The notes beneath the pieces are model-generated. The model searched no databases. It was given only the letters and a program-made list of their open reading frames with translations, and was not told where the DNA came from. A program made the translations under genes and the position numbers. A stretch of 5,840 bases of DNA from Eubacterium sp. CAG:248 (GTDB lineage: Bacteria > Bacillota > Clostridia > Lachnospirales > Lachnospiraceae), in NCBI GenBank assembly GCA_000436475.1, contig FR886227.1, positions 7,561 through 13,400 on the forward strand, in the 5' to 3' direction. Below, piece by piece: positions 1-5,840 of the stretch; within the stretch, counting starts at the first letter, position 1, and every line of letters begins with the position of its first letter.

Positions 1-29
1 TTCCTGCCTATCCATCCGTCAATCGCACA

Positions 30-74
30 AAAAGAAAGGTAAGTGTCTGCTTAGCAGCCGCCTACCTTTCTTTT
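30..74 (-). terminator. Strong intrinsic terminator at operon end, probably bidirectional
   Basis: A perfect 12-bp stem pairs AAAAGAAAGGTA with TACCTTTCTTTT (arms 63-74 and 30-41). The 21-base loop holds a second small hairpin, CTGC-TTA-GCAG (47-57). On the minus strand the outer arm runs into five Ts (29-33), 24 bases after the dehydrogenase stop codon. Because of symmetry the plus strand also ends in TTTCTTTT, so it may also stop a converging gene to the left of the window. Confidence 0.85.
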
Positions 75-97
75 ACATTCATTACTACTTATTTTAC

Positions 98-1483
98 TTA
101 TCTTACAGCCAGTTTATCTATAATATTTCTGGCTACATATACACCACTAGCTGAAGCATGTGAAAGTGAATGTGTTACACCACTTCCATCACCAATTATA
201 TATAATCCCTTGTATTTAGTTTCAAGATTATTATCAATCTCAACTTCCATATTATAGAACTTGACTTCCACACCATAAAGAAGTGTATCATCATTGGCAG
301 TACCAGGTGCTATCTTATCAAGCGCGTATATCATCTCTATGATACCATCAAGAATACGTTTAGGAAGCACCAGGCTTAAGTCACCAGGTGTTGCCGCAAG
401 AGTTGGCTTTACAAGTCCTTCCTCTATTCTCTTTTCAGTACTTCTTCTTCCTCTCATAAGGTCGCCGAATCTCTGCACAATAACTCCGCCACCAAGCATG
501 TTAGAAAGCCTTGCAATACTTTCGCCATATCCGTTACTATCCTTGAAAGGCTCTGAAAAATGCTTTGCAACAAGAAGTGCAAAGTTGGTATTCTCTGTCT
601 GCTTCTCAGCTCCCTCATAGCTATGTCCGTTTACAGTTACTATTCCATTTGTGTTCTCATTAACAACGATTCCATTAGGATTCATACAGAAGGTACGAAC
701 AAGATCCTCGAACTTTTCTGTTCTGTATACAATCTTGCTTTCATATAACTCATCTGTAAGATGGGCAAATATAACTGCTGGAAGTTCAACACGTACACCA
801 ATATCTACACGATTGGACTTTGTTGGAATATCTAAAGCTTTACAGACATTTTCTATCCACTTGCTGCCGCTTCGTCCCACTGAAACGATACACTTGTCAC
901 AGTCCATATGCTCATCCTTATAGAATATCCTGTATCCTCCATCTATAACCTCAATATCACTTACAGGCGTGTTAAAGTAAAAGTCAATATGGTCTTTCAT
1001 TTCATCATACATGTTTTTAAGAACAATATAATTAATATCAGTTCCCAGATGCCTTACAGAAGCATCAAGAAGCTTTAGCTTATTCTGCATACATAGTGTT
1101 TTAAACTTGGTTCCAGCAGTTGAATACATGTGTGTTTCTTCACCACCATGTGAGGTATTGATTGTATCAACATACTTCATAAGTTCAATAGCCTCGTCTC
1201 TTCCGATATACTCGTAAAGCGTTCCACCAAAATCATTCGTAATATTATATTTTCCATCGGAAAATGCTCCTGCTCCTCCAAAACCATTCATAATAGCACA
1301 TGTTGGACACTTAATACACGATTTAATCTTCTTGCCATCTATAGGACACTTTCTTTTCTCTAAAGTATTTCCCTCCTCAAACACAGCCACCTTAAGCTTT
1401 GGTGACTTTTTCATAAGCTCATATGCTGAGAATATCCCACCTGGACCTGCTCCTATTATTATTACATCATATTTATCACTCAT
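98..1483 (-). CDS. FAD-dependent dehydrogenase, COG2509-like, function unknown
   Basis: A 461-residue flavoprotein. The N-terminus DVIIIGAGPGG (GAGPGG at 11-16) is a Rossmann dinucleotide-binding fold for FAD, followed by an acidic residue at the end of strand 2 (VFEEG, 35-38). The block GFGGAGAFSDGK (67-78) and the C-terminal GLYIIGDGSG (426-435) match what I know of the uncharacterised FAD-dependent dehydrogenases of COG2509. Just before the first block are C46, C56, C59 and C62 (C-x9-C-x2-C-x2-C), which could bind metal or an Fe-S cluster or act in redox; this is inference. There is no signal peptide or membrane segment, so it should be cytoplasmic. The start at 1483 has GAGG 6 bases upstream; an in-frame ATG at 1534 would add 17 residues and overlap the regulator gene's end. 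It follows the regulator by 47 bases with no terminator between and ends just before a strong one, so it is probably in the same transcript. Substrate and any role in efflux are unknown. Confidence 0.85.
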   Translation of the reverse strand: MSDKYDVIIIGAGPGGIFSAYELMKKSPKLKVAVFEEGNTLEKRKCPIDGKKIKSCIKCPTCAIMNGFGGAGAFSDGKYNITNDFGGTLYEYIGRDEAIELMKYVDTINTSHGGEETHMYSTAGTKFKTLCMQNKLKLLDASVRHLGTDINYIVLKNMYDEMKDHIDFYFNTPVSDIEVIDGGYRIFYKDEHMDCDKCIVSVGRSGSKWIENVCKALDIPTKSNRVDIGVRVELPAVIFAHLTDELYESKIVYRTEKFEDLVRTFCMNPNGIVVNENTNGIVTVNGHSYEGAEKQTENTNFALLVAKHFSEPFKDSNGYGESIARLSNMLGGGVIVQRFGDLMRGRRSTEKRIEEGLVKPTLAATPGDLSLVLPKRILDGIIEMIYALDKIAPGTANDDTLLYGVEVKFYNMEVEIDNNLETKYKGLYIIGDGSGVTHSLSHASASGVYVARNIIDKLAVR

Positions 1484-1489
1484 GCCATA

Positions 1490-1493
1490 CCTC
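1490..1493 (-). promoter_or_regulatory. Ribosome binding site deciding the FAD dehydrogenase start
   Basis: GAGG on the minus strand (within AAGAGG), 6 bases before the ATG at 1483. This start puts the FAD-binding motif at residue 11, as expected. The in-frame ATG at 1534 lacks a clear site. Confidence 0.7.
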
Positions 1494-1530
1494 TTTTCCA
1501 CATAATTAAACTTTACAATATTAGCTGCAA

Positions 1531-1983
1531 TCAATCTTTTTGCTCCTGCTTTTTTATAGCCTCATTAAGATTATTTTCTATCTTTTCAAGTGTAACACAC
1601 ATGCTTTTAAGCTCTTCCTCTGATATATTTTTACAGAATACATCTTGTGCCATATTGAATAAATCAGACACCTTATCTGCCTTTATTTCTCCCTCCTTAG
1701 TAAGCTTTATCACCCATGAGCGCCGGCACTCTGGATTACTCTCTCTTATTATAAGCCCCATCTTCTCCAGCCTGTCAAGTGTTCTTGACATAGTAGTTAC
1801 ATCTATCAGGCAGACATCTGACAGCTCTCTTTGTGTCATCTGTCCACCTTTTTTTAATTCATATAATATTCTTGGCTGTCCCTGTCCTACTGTTAATCCC
1901 ATATCTATAAAATAAGGTCTTAAAAGTCTTCTTCTTAGCATTTCCACATCAAAAAGATAATGCCTGACCTCTCCATATTTCAT
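1531..1983 (-). CDS. MarR-family transcriptional regulator
   Basis: A 150-residue winged helix-turn-helix protein of typical MarR length. The N-terminal and C-terminal helices (about 5-25 and 101-145) should form the dimer interface. The DNA-binding part runs from residue 49 (MTQRELSDVC) through a recognition helix near 61-74 (DVTTMSRTLDRLEKMG) to the wing at 80-98, ending with the usual VIKLTKEG. The wing reads ECRRSW, with Cys86 where many relatives have Asp (DRR). Other cysteines are 57, 117 and 129. I chose the ATG at 1983 because a GAGGA site lies 5 bases before it; the in-frame ATG at 1995 adds four residues and has no convincing ribosome site. MarR proteins usually repress neighbouring efflux genes and let go when a ligand or oxidant binds. 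Here the likely target is the exporter promoter at the right edge, and perhaps its own upstream dyad. That is inference from position. Confidence 0.9.
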   Translation of the reverse strand: MKYGEVRHYLFDVEMLRRRLLRPYFIDMGLTVGQGQPRILYELKKGGQMTQRELSDVCLIDVTTMSRTLDRLEKMGLIIRESNPECRRSWVIKLTKEGEIKADKVSDLFNMAQDVFCKNISEEELKSMCVTLEKIENNLNEAIKKQEQKD

Positions 1984-1988
1984 ACTAA

Positions 1989-1993
1989 TCCTC
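1989..1993 (-). promoter_or_regulatory. Ribosome binding site deciding the MarR start
   Basis: GAGGA on the minus strand, 5 bases before the ATG at 1983. It overlaps the alternative ATG at 1995, which has only a weak purine run upstream, so the shorter protein is favoured. Confidence 0.65.
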
Positions 1994-2042
1994 ATTTCTT
2001 TGCATATTTTTACACATATCAGTTAAATATTACTAATAATCA

Positions 2043-2061
2043 TCAGATTATAACAATCTGA
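2043..2061 (-). promoter_or_regulatory. Possible internal promoter within a dyad upstream of the MarR gene
   Basis: The minus strand carries a 7-bp inverted repeat, TCAGATT-GTTAT-AATCTGA. Inside it is TG-T-TATAAT (2047-2055), a perfect extended -10. No good -35 is seen at 17 bases, which extended -10 promoters can tolerate. Transcription would start near 2040, about 57 bases before the MarR ATG. The dyad is not followed by a T-run, so it is a poor terminator; as a 19-bp palindrome over a -10 it looks more like an operator. A second small palindrome, TATTAGTAATA (2028-2038), lies at the predicted start site. Confidence 0.4.
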
Positions 2062-2066
2062 AATCT

Positions 2067-4010
2067 TTAACTAAGCTCAAACTGTCCTGTATACAGCTGA
2101 TAATATCTGCCTTTTTGTTCAAGCAGCTCATCATGACTTCCTCTTTCTATAATCTGTCCTTTTTCAAGCACCATTATAGCCTTTGAGTTTCTGACCGTAG
2201 ATAATCTGTGTGCTATTACAAATACTGTTCTTCCCTCCATGATAGCATCCATGCCTTTTTCTATCAACCCTTCAGTTCTAGTATCCACTGAGCTTGTAGC
2301 CTCGTCAAGTATAAGCACTGGTGCCTTTGCTATCGCTGCCCTTGCTATGGCAAGAAGCTGCCTCTGTCCCTGTGATAAGTTGCTTCCATCAGAATAAAGC
2401 ATGGTATTATATCCATCTGGAAGACGTCTTATGAATGAATCTGCATTGGCTATTAAAGCTGCATTTCTAACCTCTTCATCAGTTGCATCCAGTTTTCCAT
2501 ACCTTATATTATCAGCTATTGTTCCTGTAAACAAATGTGTATCCTGAATAACCATGGCAAGTGATTTTCTTAAGTCATCCTTCTTAATATCCTTTATGTC
2601 TATGCCATCATAAGTTATTGTGCCTGACTGTATATCATAGAATCTGTTTATAAGGTTAATGATCGTTGTCTTTCCAGCACCAGTCGAGCCAACAAATGCT
2701 ATTTTCTGGCCTGGCTTCGCATAAAGAGTGACGTCATTTAATATAGTTTTTCCTGGAACGTATCCAAACACAACATTTTTAAATCTTACGTCACCACGCA
2801 GCTCAACCAGATAAGTTCCATCATTAGCGGCTGCCTTATCCATGTTTTTATCTATCGTCTGGCTTTTAACCTTTTCTTTATAAGAATCTGAATTCCAGTA
2901 AGTATTAAGCTCTGCTGGCACCTTCCATGCAAATACACCCGTATATTGACTACATTCTGTAAGACTTCCATCAGCATTCTTAACTGCGTTACATAGTGTT
3001 ACGCTGCCTTCATCAATCTCTGGTTTTTCATCCATCATATCAAATATACGTTCTGCACCTGAAAGTGCTGATAACAGAAAATTGACCTGCTGGGTAAACT
3101 GATTAAGCGGCATGGCACTCTGACGTACATATATAAGATATGATGACAGACTTCCAAGATCCATAAGTCCTTTAAGCGTAAATAAACCACCCACACATGC
3201 TGATATCGCATAATTAAGATATGACAGGCTTACAATAGTTGGGATCATCATTCCTGCAAAAGCAAGTGCATTAGTAGACTCTTTCCTGAAACTTTCATTC
3301 ATCTCACAAAACTTCTCAAAATTCTTTTGTTCATGGTTGAACACCTTTTCAACCTTCTGTCCTGCCATCATCTCCTGTACAAAGCCATTAATCTTACCAA
3401 GCTCCTCCTGCTGCCTGTTAAAATATTTCTTGCTATGTTTACTGTTAAACTTAATAAAGAAAAACATGATAACAAGAAACACAATAACTATAACTGATAA
3501 TCTTACACTTAAAACCATCATCATGATAAGAGTGCCAAAAAGCATTATAAAGCTCTGGATTATCATAGCGAAGCTGTTATTCATAGCTTCTTGTACAGTA
3601 TCCACATCATTGGTAAATCTGCTCATAAGCTCACCATGTGTATGAGCGTCAAAATATTTTAAAGGAAGCTTCTGTACATGTGCAAAAAGATCATTTCTTA
3701 TATCCTGTATAACCTTCTGTGATACCTTTACCATAATGCGGTTATAGCCAAATGTACATAAAGCCCCGCAGGCATACATAACACCCATGGCAATAACTGC
3801 CTTAAGAAGTCCTTCCATGTCTCCCGGTACTATAAAATGATTTACAACTGGTTTTACAAGATATGTGCCTGCCACATTCGCTCCTGCACTTATCAGCACA
3901 AGCAGTGCAACAAGCATAAACATCCATTTATAATGACCAAGGTAAACAAGCAGATGCTTTATAGCTTTCTTAGTATCCTTAGGTCGTTTATATCCAACAT
4001 ACTTTGCCAT
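2067..4010 (-). CDS. Heterodimeric ABC exporter, subunit 2 (catalytic half-transporter with linker insertion)
   Basis: A 647-residue half-transporter, the partner of the upstream gene. Hydrophobic segments lie near residues 28-52, 68-90, 147-169, 170-188 and 251-275, with a weaker one near 285-305. The ATPase domain starts near residue 403 and has Walker A GSTGAGKT (441-448), Q-loop Q489, signature LSQGQ (545-549), Walker B VLILDE with D569 and catalytic E570, D-loop SSVD (573-576) and H-loop H601. The full Glu and His make this the hydrolysing subunit, and LSQGQ is the altered signature that faces the partner's degenerate site. It resembles BmrD/YheH, LmrD and TM288. Residues about 337-402, between the membrane and ATPase domains, are an insertion absent from standard half-transporters. 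Its ATG shares one base with the upstream TAA (TAATG), and an AAGGAG site sits 10 bases upstream, so the two are probably translated together in equal amounts. Substrate unknown. Confidence 0.94.
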   Translation of the reverse strand: MAKYVGYKRPKDTKKAIKHLLVYLGHYKWMFMLVALLVLISAGANVAGTYLVKPVVNHFIVPGDMEGLLKAVIAMGVMYACGALCTFGYNRIMVKVSQKVIQDIRNDLFAHVQKLPLKYFDAHTHGELMSRFTNDVDTVQEAMNNSFAMIIQSFIMLFGTLIMMMVLSVRLSVIVIVFLVIMFFFIKFNSKHSKKYFNRQQEELGKINGFVQEMMAGQKVEKVFNHEQKNFEKFCEMNESFRKESTNALAFAGMMIPTIVSLSYLNYAISACVGGLFTLKGLMDLGSLSSYLIYVRQSAMPLNQFTQQVNFLLSALSGAERIFDMMDEKPEIDEGSVTLCNAVKNADGSLTECSQYTGVFAWKVPAELNTYWNSDSYKEKVKSQTIDKNMDKAAANDGTYLVELRGDVRFKNVVFGYVPGKTILNDVTLYAKPGQKIAFVGSTGAGKTTIINLINRFYDIQSGTITYDGIDIKDIKKDDLRKSLAMVIQDTHLFTGTIADNIRYGKLDATDEEVRNAALIANADSFIRRLPDGYNTMLYSDGSNLSQGQRQLLAIARAAIAKAPVLILDEATSSVDTRTEGLIEKGMDAIMEGRTVFVIAHRLSTVRNSKAIMVLEKGQIIERGSHDELLEQKGRYYQLYTGQFELS

Positions 4011-5737
4011 TATAAATCTGCTCCTTCCTTTTGTGATTCATATATTTCCTGATATATCTTATTGGTTCTTAATAATTCCTCGTGTGTTCCTATTGCATTT
4101 ACACAACCCTTATCGAGTATAATTATCTGATCTGCATGCTTAACAGAAGATATCCTCTGTGCAATAACAAGCTTAGTCATATCCGGAAGCTTCTTTGCAA
4201 GTTCTTCCCTTATCCGGCCTTCAGTTGCTGTATCCACAGCACTTGTAGAATCATCCAGTATGAGTACCTTCGGTTTCTTTAATATAGCCCTTGCAATACA
4301 TATACGCTGCTTCTGTCCACCAGAAACATTGACACCTCCTTGTCCCATCTCTGACTCATAGCCTGCCGGAAGCCTGTCTAAGAATTCATCTACACAGGCT
4401 ATATGACAAGCTTCATCTATCTCTTCCTTCGTTGCATTTTCATTACCCCAGCGAAGGTTTGATATCAGAGAACCAGAAAACAAGGTATTCTTCTGCAGAA
4501 CAACAGCAATTGCATCACGCAGATGTTTTACCGGATAATTCTTAACATCCACTCCATCTATACGCACCGTTCCCTTAGTGGCATCATATAGTCTTGGAAT
4601 AAGCTGTACAAGAGTAGTCTTTGAAGAACCTGTCTGTCCTATGATACCTACTGTCTGTCCTGGCTTTATATGAAATGAAACATCTGAAAGTACGTATTCC
4701 TTTGCTTCATTTTTATACTTAAACCACACATGGTCGAACTCTATTTCACCATGCTTAACACTTATATCCTGCGAGTTTTCATCAGTAATGTCGATTTTTT
4801 CGTCAAGTACCTCGACTATTCTTGTGGCTGATGCTAAAGAACGTGTCATCATAAGGAATACATTTGACATCATCATAAGTGAATTAAGAATAAGCAAAAC
4901 ATAGCTTAAAAAGCTTGTCAGTTCTCCAATCTTAAGCTGTCCGTTATTAATAAGATGTCCACCAACAAAGAGAATCGCAATAATAGTTCCATACATAACG
5001 AACTGCATAGCTGGCATGTTAAGTACTGCTATTCCAAATGCCTTTTCAGATTCTGACTTAAGCTTAGCATTAACATACTTAAACTTATCTACCTCATACT
5101 CTCCTCTGACATATGACTTTACAACCCTTACCGCTGTAAGATTCTCCTGTATACTACGATTAACAAGATCTATAGCATTCTGCATCTTTGCGTACAATGG
5201 TCTTACATTCATAATAATTATGATAAGCAAGACCGCAAGTATAGGAAGTGCCACAAAGAATACAAGGGCTAGTGTTCTGTTAATAGTAAATGCTATTGAC
5301 GATGCAAATATAAGCATAACAGGGCTTCTTCCAAAAGGCCTCATACCAGTTGAGACTGAATTCTGGATATTGGTAACATCACTTGTAAGACGTGTAACAA
5401 GCGACGATACCCTGAAATGATCTATATTAGAAAATGAATAAGACTGAAGCTTTTCATATTCTGCCTTTCTTATATTCGCGCCAAGTCCCTGTCCGGCAAG
5501 TGCCTGGAATCTGGCGCTCCCTATTCCAAGCACAAGTGCTATAAGCGCACATAAAGCCATCTCAAATCCTTTGACATATATATAATGAGTATCGCCATTG
5601 GCCACACCATTATCTATAAGGTCAGCCATGATCATAGGCACCAGAAGTTCAAGCATAGCCTCAACAGCTATACATATAAGTGCCAGATAAGCATATTTTT
5701 TATATTGCTTCATATAAGAAAAAATTCTTCTTAGCAT
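4010..5737 (-). CDS. Heterodimeric ABC exporter, subunit 1 (degenerate ATP-site half-transporter)
   Basis: A 575-residue half-transporter with a membrane domain fused to an ATPase domain, expected in the cytoplasmic membrane paired with the next gene's product. Hydrophobic segments lie near residues 16-38, 57-77, 138-153, 155-177, 241-263 and 272-298, giving the six helices of a type IV (exporter) fold. ATPase motifs are Walker A GQTGSSKT (367-374), Q-loop Q415, signature VSGGQ (471-475), and Walker B VLILDD with D495 and D496. D496 replaces the catalytic Glu and Q527 (AQRISS) replaces the H-loop His, so its own ATP site is degenerate, while its intact signature serves the partner's site. This pattern is known for the BmrC/YheI, LmrC and TM287 type. 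The start at 5737 is preferred over an ATG at 5770, because a GGAGGT site sits 10 bases upstream and the extra 11 residues would begin inside the promoter region. Drug or lipid efflux is likely; the substrate cannot be told. Confidence 0.93.
   Translation of the reverse strand: MLRRIFSYMKQYKKYAYLALICIAVEAMLELLVPMIMADLIDNGVANGDTHYIYVKGFEMALCALIALVLGIGSARFQALAGQGLGANIRKAEYEKLQSYSFSNIDHFRVSSLVTRLTSDVTNIQNSVSTGMRPFGRSPVMLIFASSIAFTINRTLALVFFVALPILAVLLIIIIMNVRPLYAKMQNAIDLVNRSIQENLTAVRVVKSYVRGEYEVDKFKYVNAKLKSESEKAFGIAVLNMPAMQFVMYGTIIAILFVGGHLINNGQLKIGELTSFLSYVLLILNSLMMMSNVFLMMTRSLASATRIVEVLDEKIDITDENSQDISVKHGEIEFDHVWFKYKNEAKEYVLSDVSFHIKPGQTVGIIGQTGSSKTTLVQLIPRLYDATKGTVRIDGVDVKNYPVKHLRDAIAVVLQKNTLFSGSLISNLRWGNENATKEEIDEACHIACVDEFLDRLPAGYESEMGQGGVNVSGGQKQRICIARAILKKPKVLILDDSTSAVDTATEGRIREELAKKLPDMTKLVIAQRISSVKHADQIIILDKGCVNAIGTHEELLRTNKIYQEIYESQKEGADL
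4021..4026 (-). promoter_or_regulatory. Ribosome binding site for ABC subunit 2, inside the end of subunit 1
   Basis: AAGGAG on the minus strand, within the last codons of subunit 1 and 10 bases before the ATG at 4010. Together with the TAATG overlap this points to coupled translation of the two halves. Confidence 0.75.
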
Positions 5738-5747
5738 TATTAGTCGC

Positions 5748-5753
5748 ACCTCC
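5748..5753 (-). promoter_or_regulatory. Ribosome binding site for ABC subunit 1
   Basis: GGAGGT on the minus strand, 10 bases before the ATG at 5737. It decides the start over the upstream in-frame ATG at 5770, which has no such site. Confidence 0.8.
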
Positions 5754-5757
5754 GATT

Positions 5758-5801
5758 GTTGTATATGCAACTATTGTAACATCAATTATTGCAATGTCAA
5801 G
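5758..5801. promoter_or_regulatory. Candidate operator array: three RTTG-N6-CAA sites
   Basis: Three 14-bp elements follow one another with a single T between: GTTGTATATGCAAC (5758-5771), ATTGTAACATCAAT (5773-5786) and ATTGCAATGTCAAG (5788-5801). Each has RTTG, six bases, then CAA, and they repeat every 15 bp. They cover the predicted start site, the -10, the spacer and the -35, so a bound protein would block transcription. The downstream MarR-family protein is the natural candidate. The arms are short and the region is AT-rich, so this is inference. Confidence 0.45.
5773..5800 (-). promoter_or_regulatory. Sigma-70-type promoter of the exporter operon
   Basis: On the minus strand TTGACA (5795-5800) is followed by a 16-base spacer and TACAAT (5773-5778). 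The -35 is a perfect match and the -10 has five of six. Transcription should begin near 5766, leaving a leader of about 29 bases before the ATG at 5737. With such a strong core, control probably comes from a repressor, which fits the repeats overlapping it. Confidence 0.82.
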
Positions 5802-5840
5802 TTATGTTATGTAATGCCAAGTATTATTATGCAATGTCAT
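5791..5840. repeat. 20-bp tandem repeat, about 2.5 copies, cut by the window edge
   Basis: Copies start at 5791, 5811 and 5831. The first two full copies agree at 15 of 20 positions, and the third is cut off after 10 bases (gcaatgtcat). The best-kept core is AATGYCAA, at 5793, 5813 and 5833. TGCAATGTCA is identical at 5790-5799 and 5830-5839. The first copy contains the promoter's -35. A 20-bp step is about two helical turns, which would place bound proteins on one face of the DNA. Confidence 0.55.

Noticed and set aside
1..15. Start of a minus-strand gene from the ATG at position 15
   Set aside because: Only five codons are visible and there is no ribosome binding site before it, so a gene cannot be supported.
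294..923. Three overlapping plus-strand open frames (294-620, 560-748, 651-923)
   Set aside because: They lie antisense to the FAD dehydrogenase, resemble no known family, have odd composition and no clear ribosome sites. The minus-strand frame has clear conserved motifs.
1601..1915. Plus-strand open frame of 104 codons
   Set aside because: It is antisense to the MarR gene, with a serine-rich, low-complexity-like protein and no recognisable domain.
2043..2061. Terminator between the second ABC gene and the MarR gene
   Set aside because: The stem is only 7 bp, AT-rich, and followed by ATGATTATTAG rather than a T-run, so a promoter or operator reading fits better.
3337..4282. Plus-strand open frames opposite the ABC genes (3337-3645, 3837-4052, 4082-4282)
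   Set aside because: All are mirror readings of well-supported ABC coding sequence and have no family features.
5016..5420. Plus-strand open frame of 134 codons
   Set aside because: It is antisense to the membrane domain of ABC subunit 1; its hydrophobic look comes from the complement of that domain.
5738..5770. Longer N-terminus for ABC subunit 1 from the ATG at 5770
   Set aside because: It begins within a few bases of the predicted transcription start, has no ribosome site, and codes through the GGAGGT that serves the ATG at 5737.
5740..5840. Riboswitch or attenuator in the exporter leader
   Set aside because: The predicted leader is only about 29 bases, too short for a riboswitch, and no stem with a T-run is seen.

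Overview
This is an AT-rich window in which all four genes lie on the minus strand, so it reads right to left. The low GC, strong AGGAGG-type ribosome sites, near-consensus sigma-70 promoter and protein family variants suggest a low-GC Firmicute. A clostridial gut or rumen type such as Lachnospiraceae is my best guess. That is inference from style and family knowledge; no rRNA or marker gene is present.

Layout in transcription order. The right edge (5754-5840) is a control region. It holds a strong promoter (TTGACA, 16 bp, TACAAT) embedded in short tandem repeats and inverted half-sites. Next come two half-transporters of the ABC exporter type (4010-5737 and 2067-4010), joined by a TAATG stop/start overlap. 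An 83-base gap follows, with a possible secondary extended -10 promoter inside a 19-bp dyad. Then comes a MarR-family regulator (1531-1983), 47 bases, and a FAD-dependent dehydrogenase of the COG2509 type (98-1483). A strong, branched and probably bidirectional terminator (30-74) closes the unit. No stretch over 300 bases lacks a gene, and there are no tRNA or rRNA genes, mobile elements or CRISPR arrays.

How the genes fit together. The two ABC proteins form a heterodimeric exporter with one complete and one degenerate ATP site. The first subunit has Asp for the catalytic Glu and Gln for the H-loop His. The second has a normal Glu and His but an LSQGQ signature. This is the arrangement of the BmrC/BmrD (YheI/YheH), LmrCD and TM287/288 exporters. 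A MarR regulator in the same run of genes suggests a substrate-inducible efflux system, with the regulator probably acting on the repeats at the right edge. The flavoprotein is the unusual partner. It may be cotranscribed, but its substrate is unknown and nothing in the sequence proves a link to export.

No wholly new system is evident. The parts most worth a second look are the repeat-rich control region, which runs off the window, the roughly 65-residue insertion in the second ABC subunit, and the cysteine-rich flavoprotein attached to the efflux operon.
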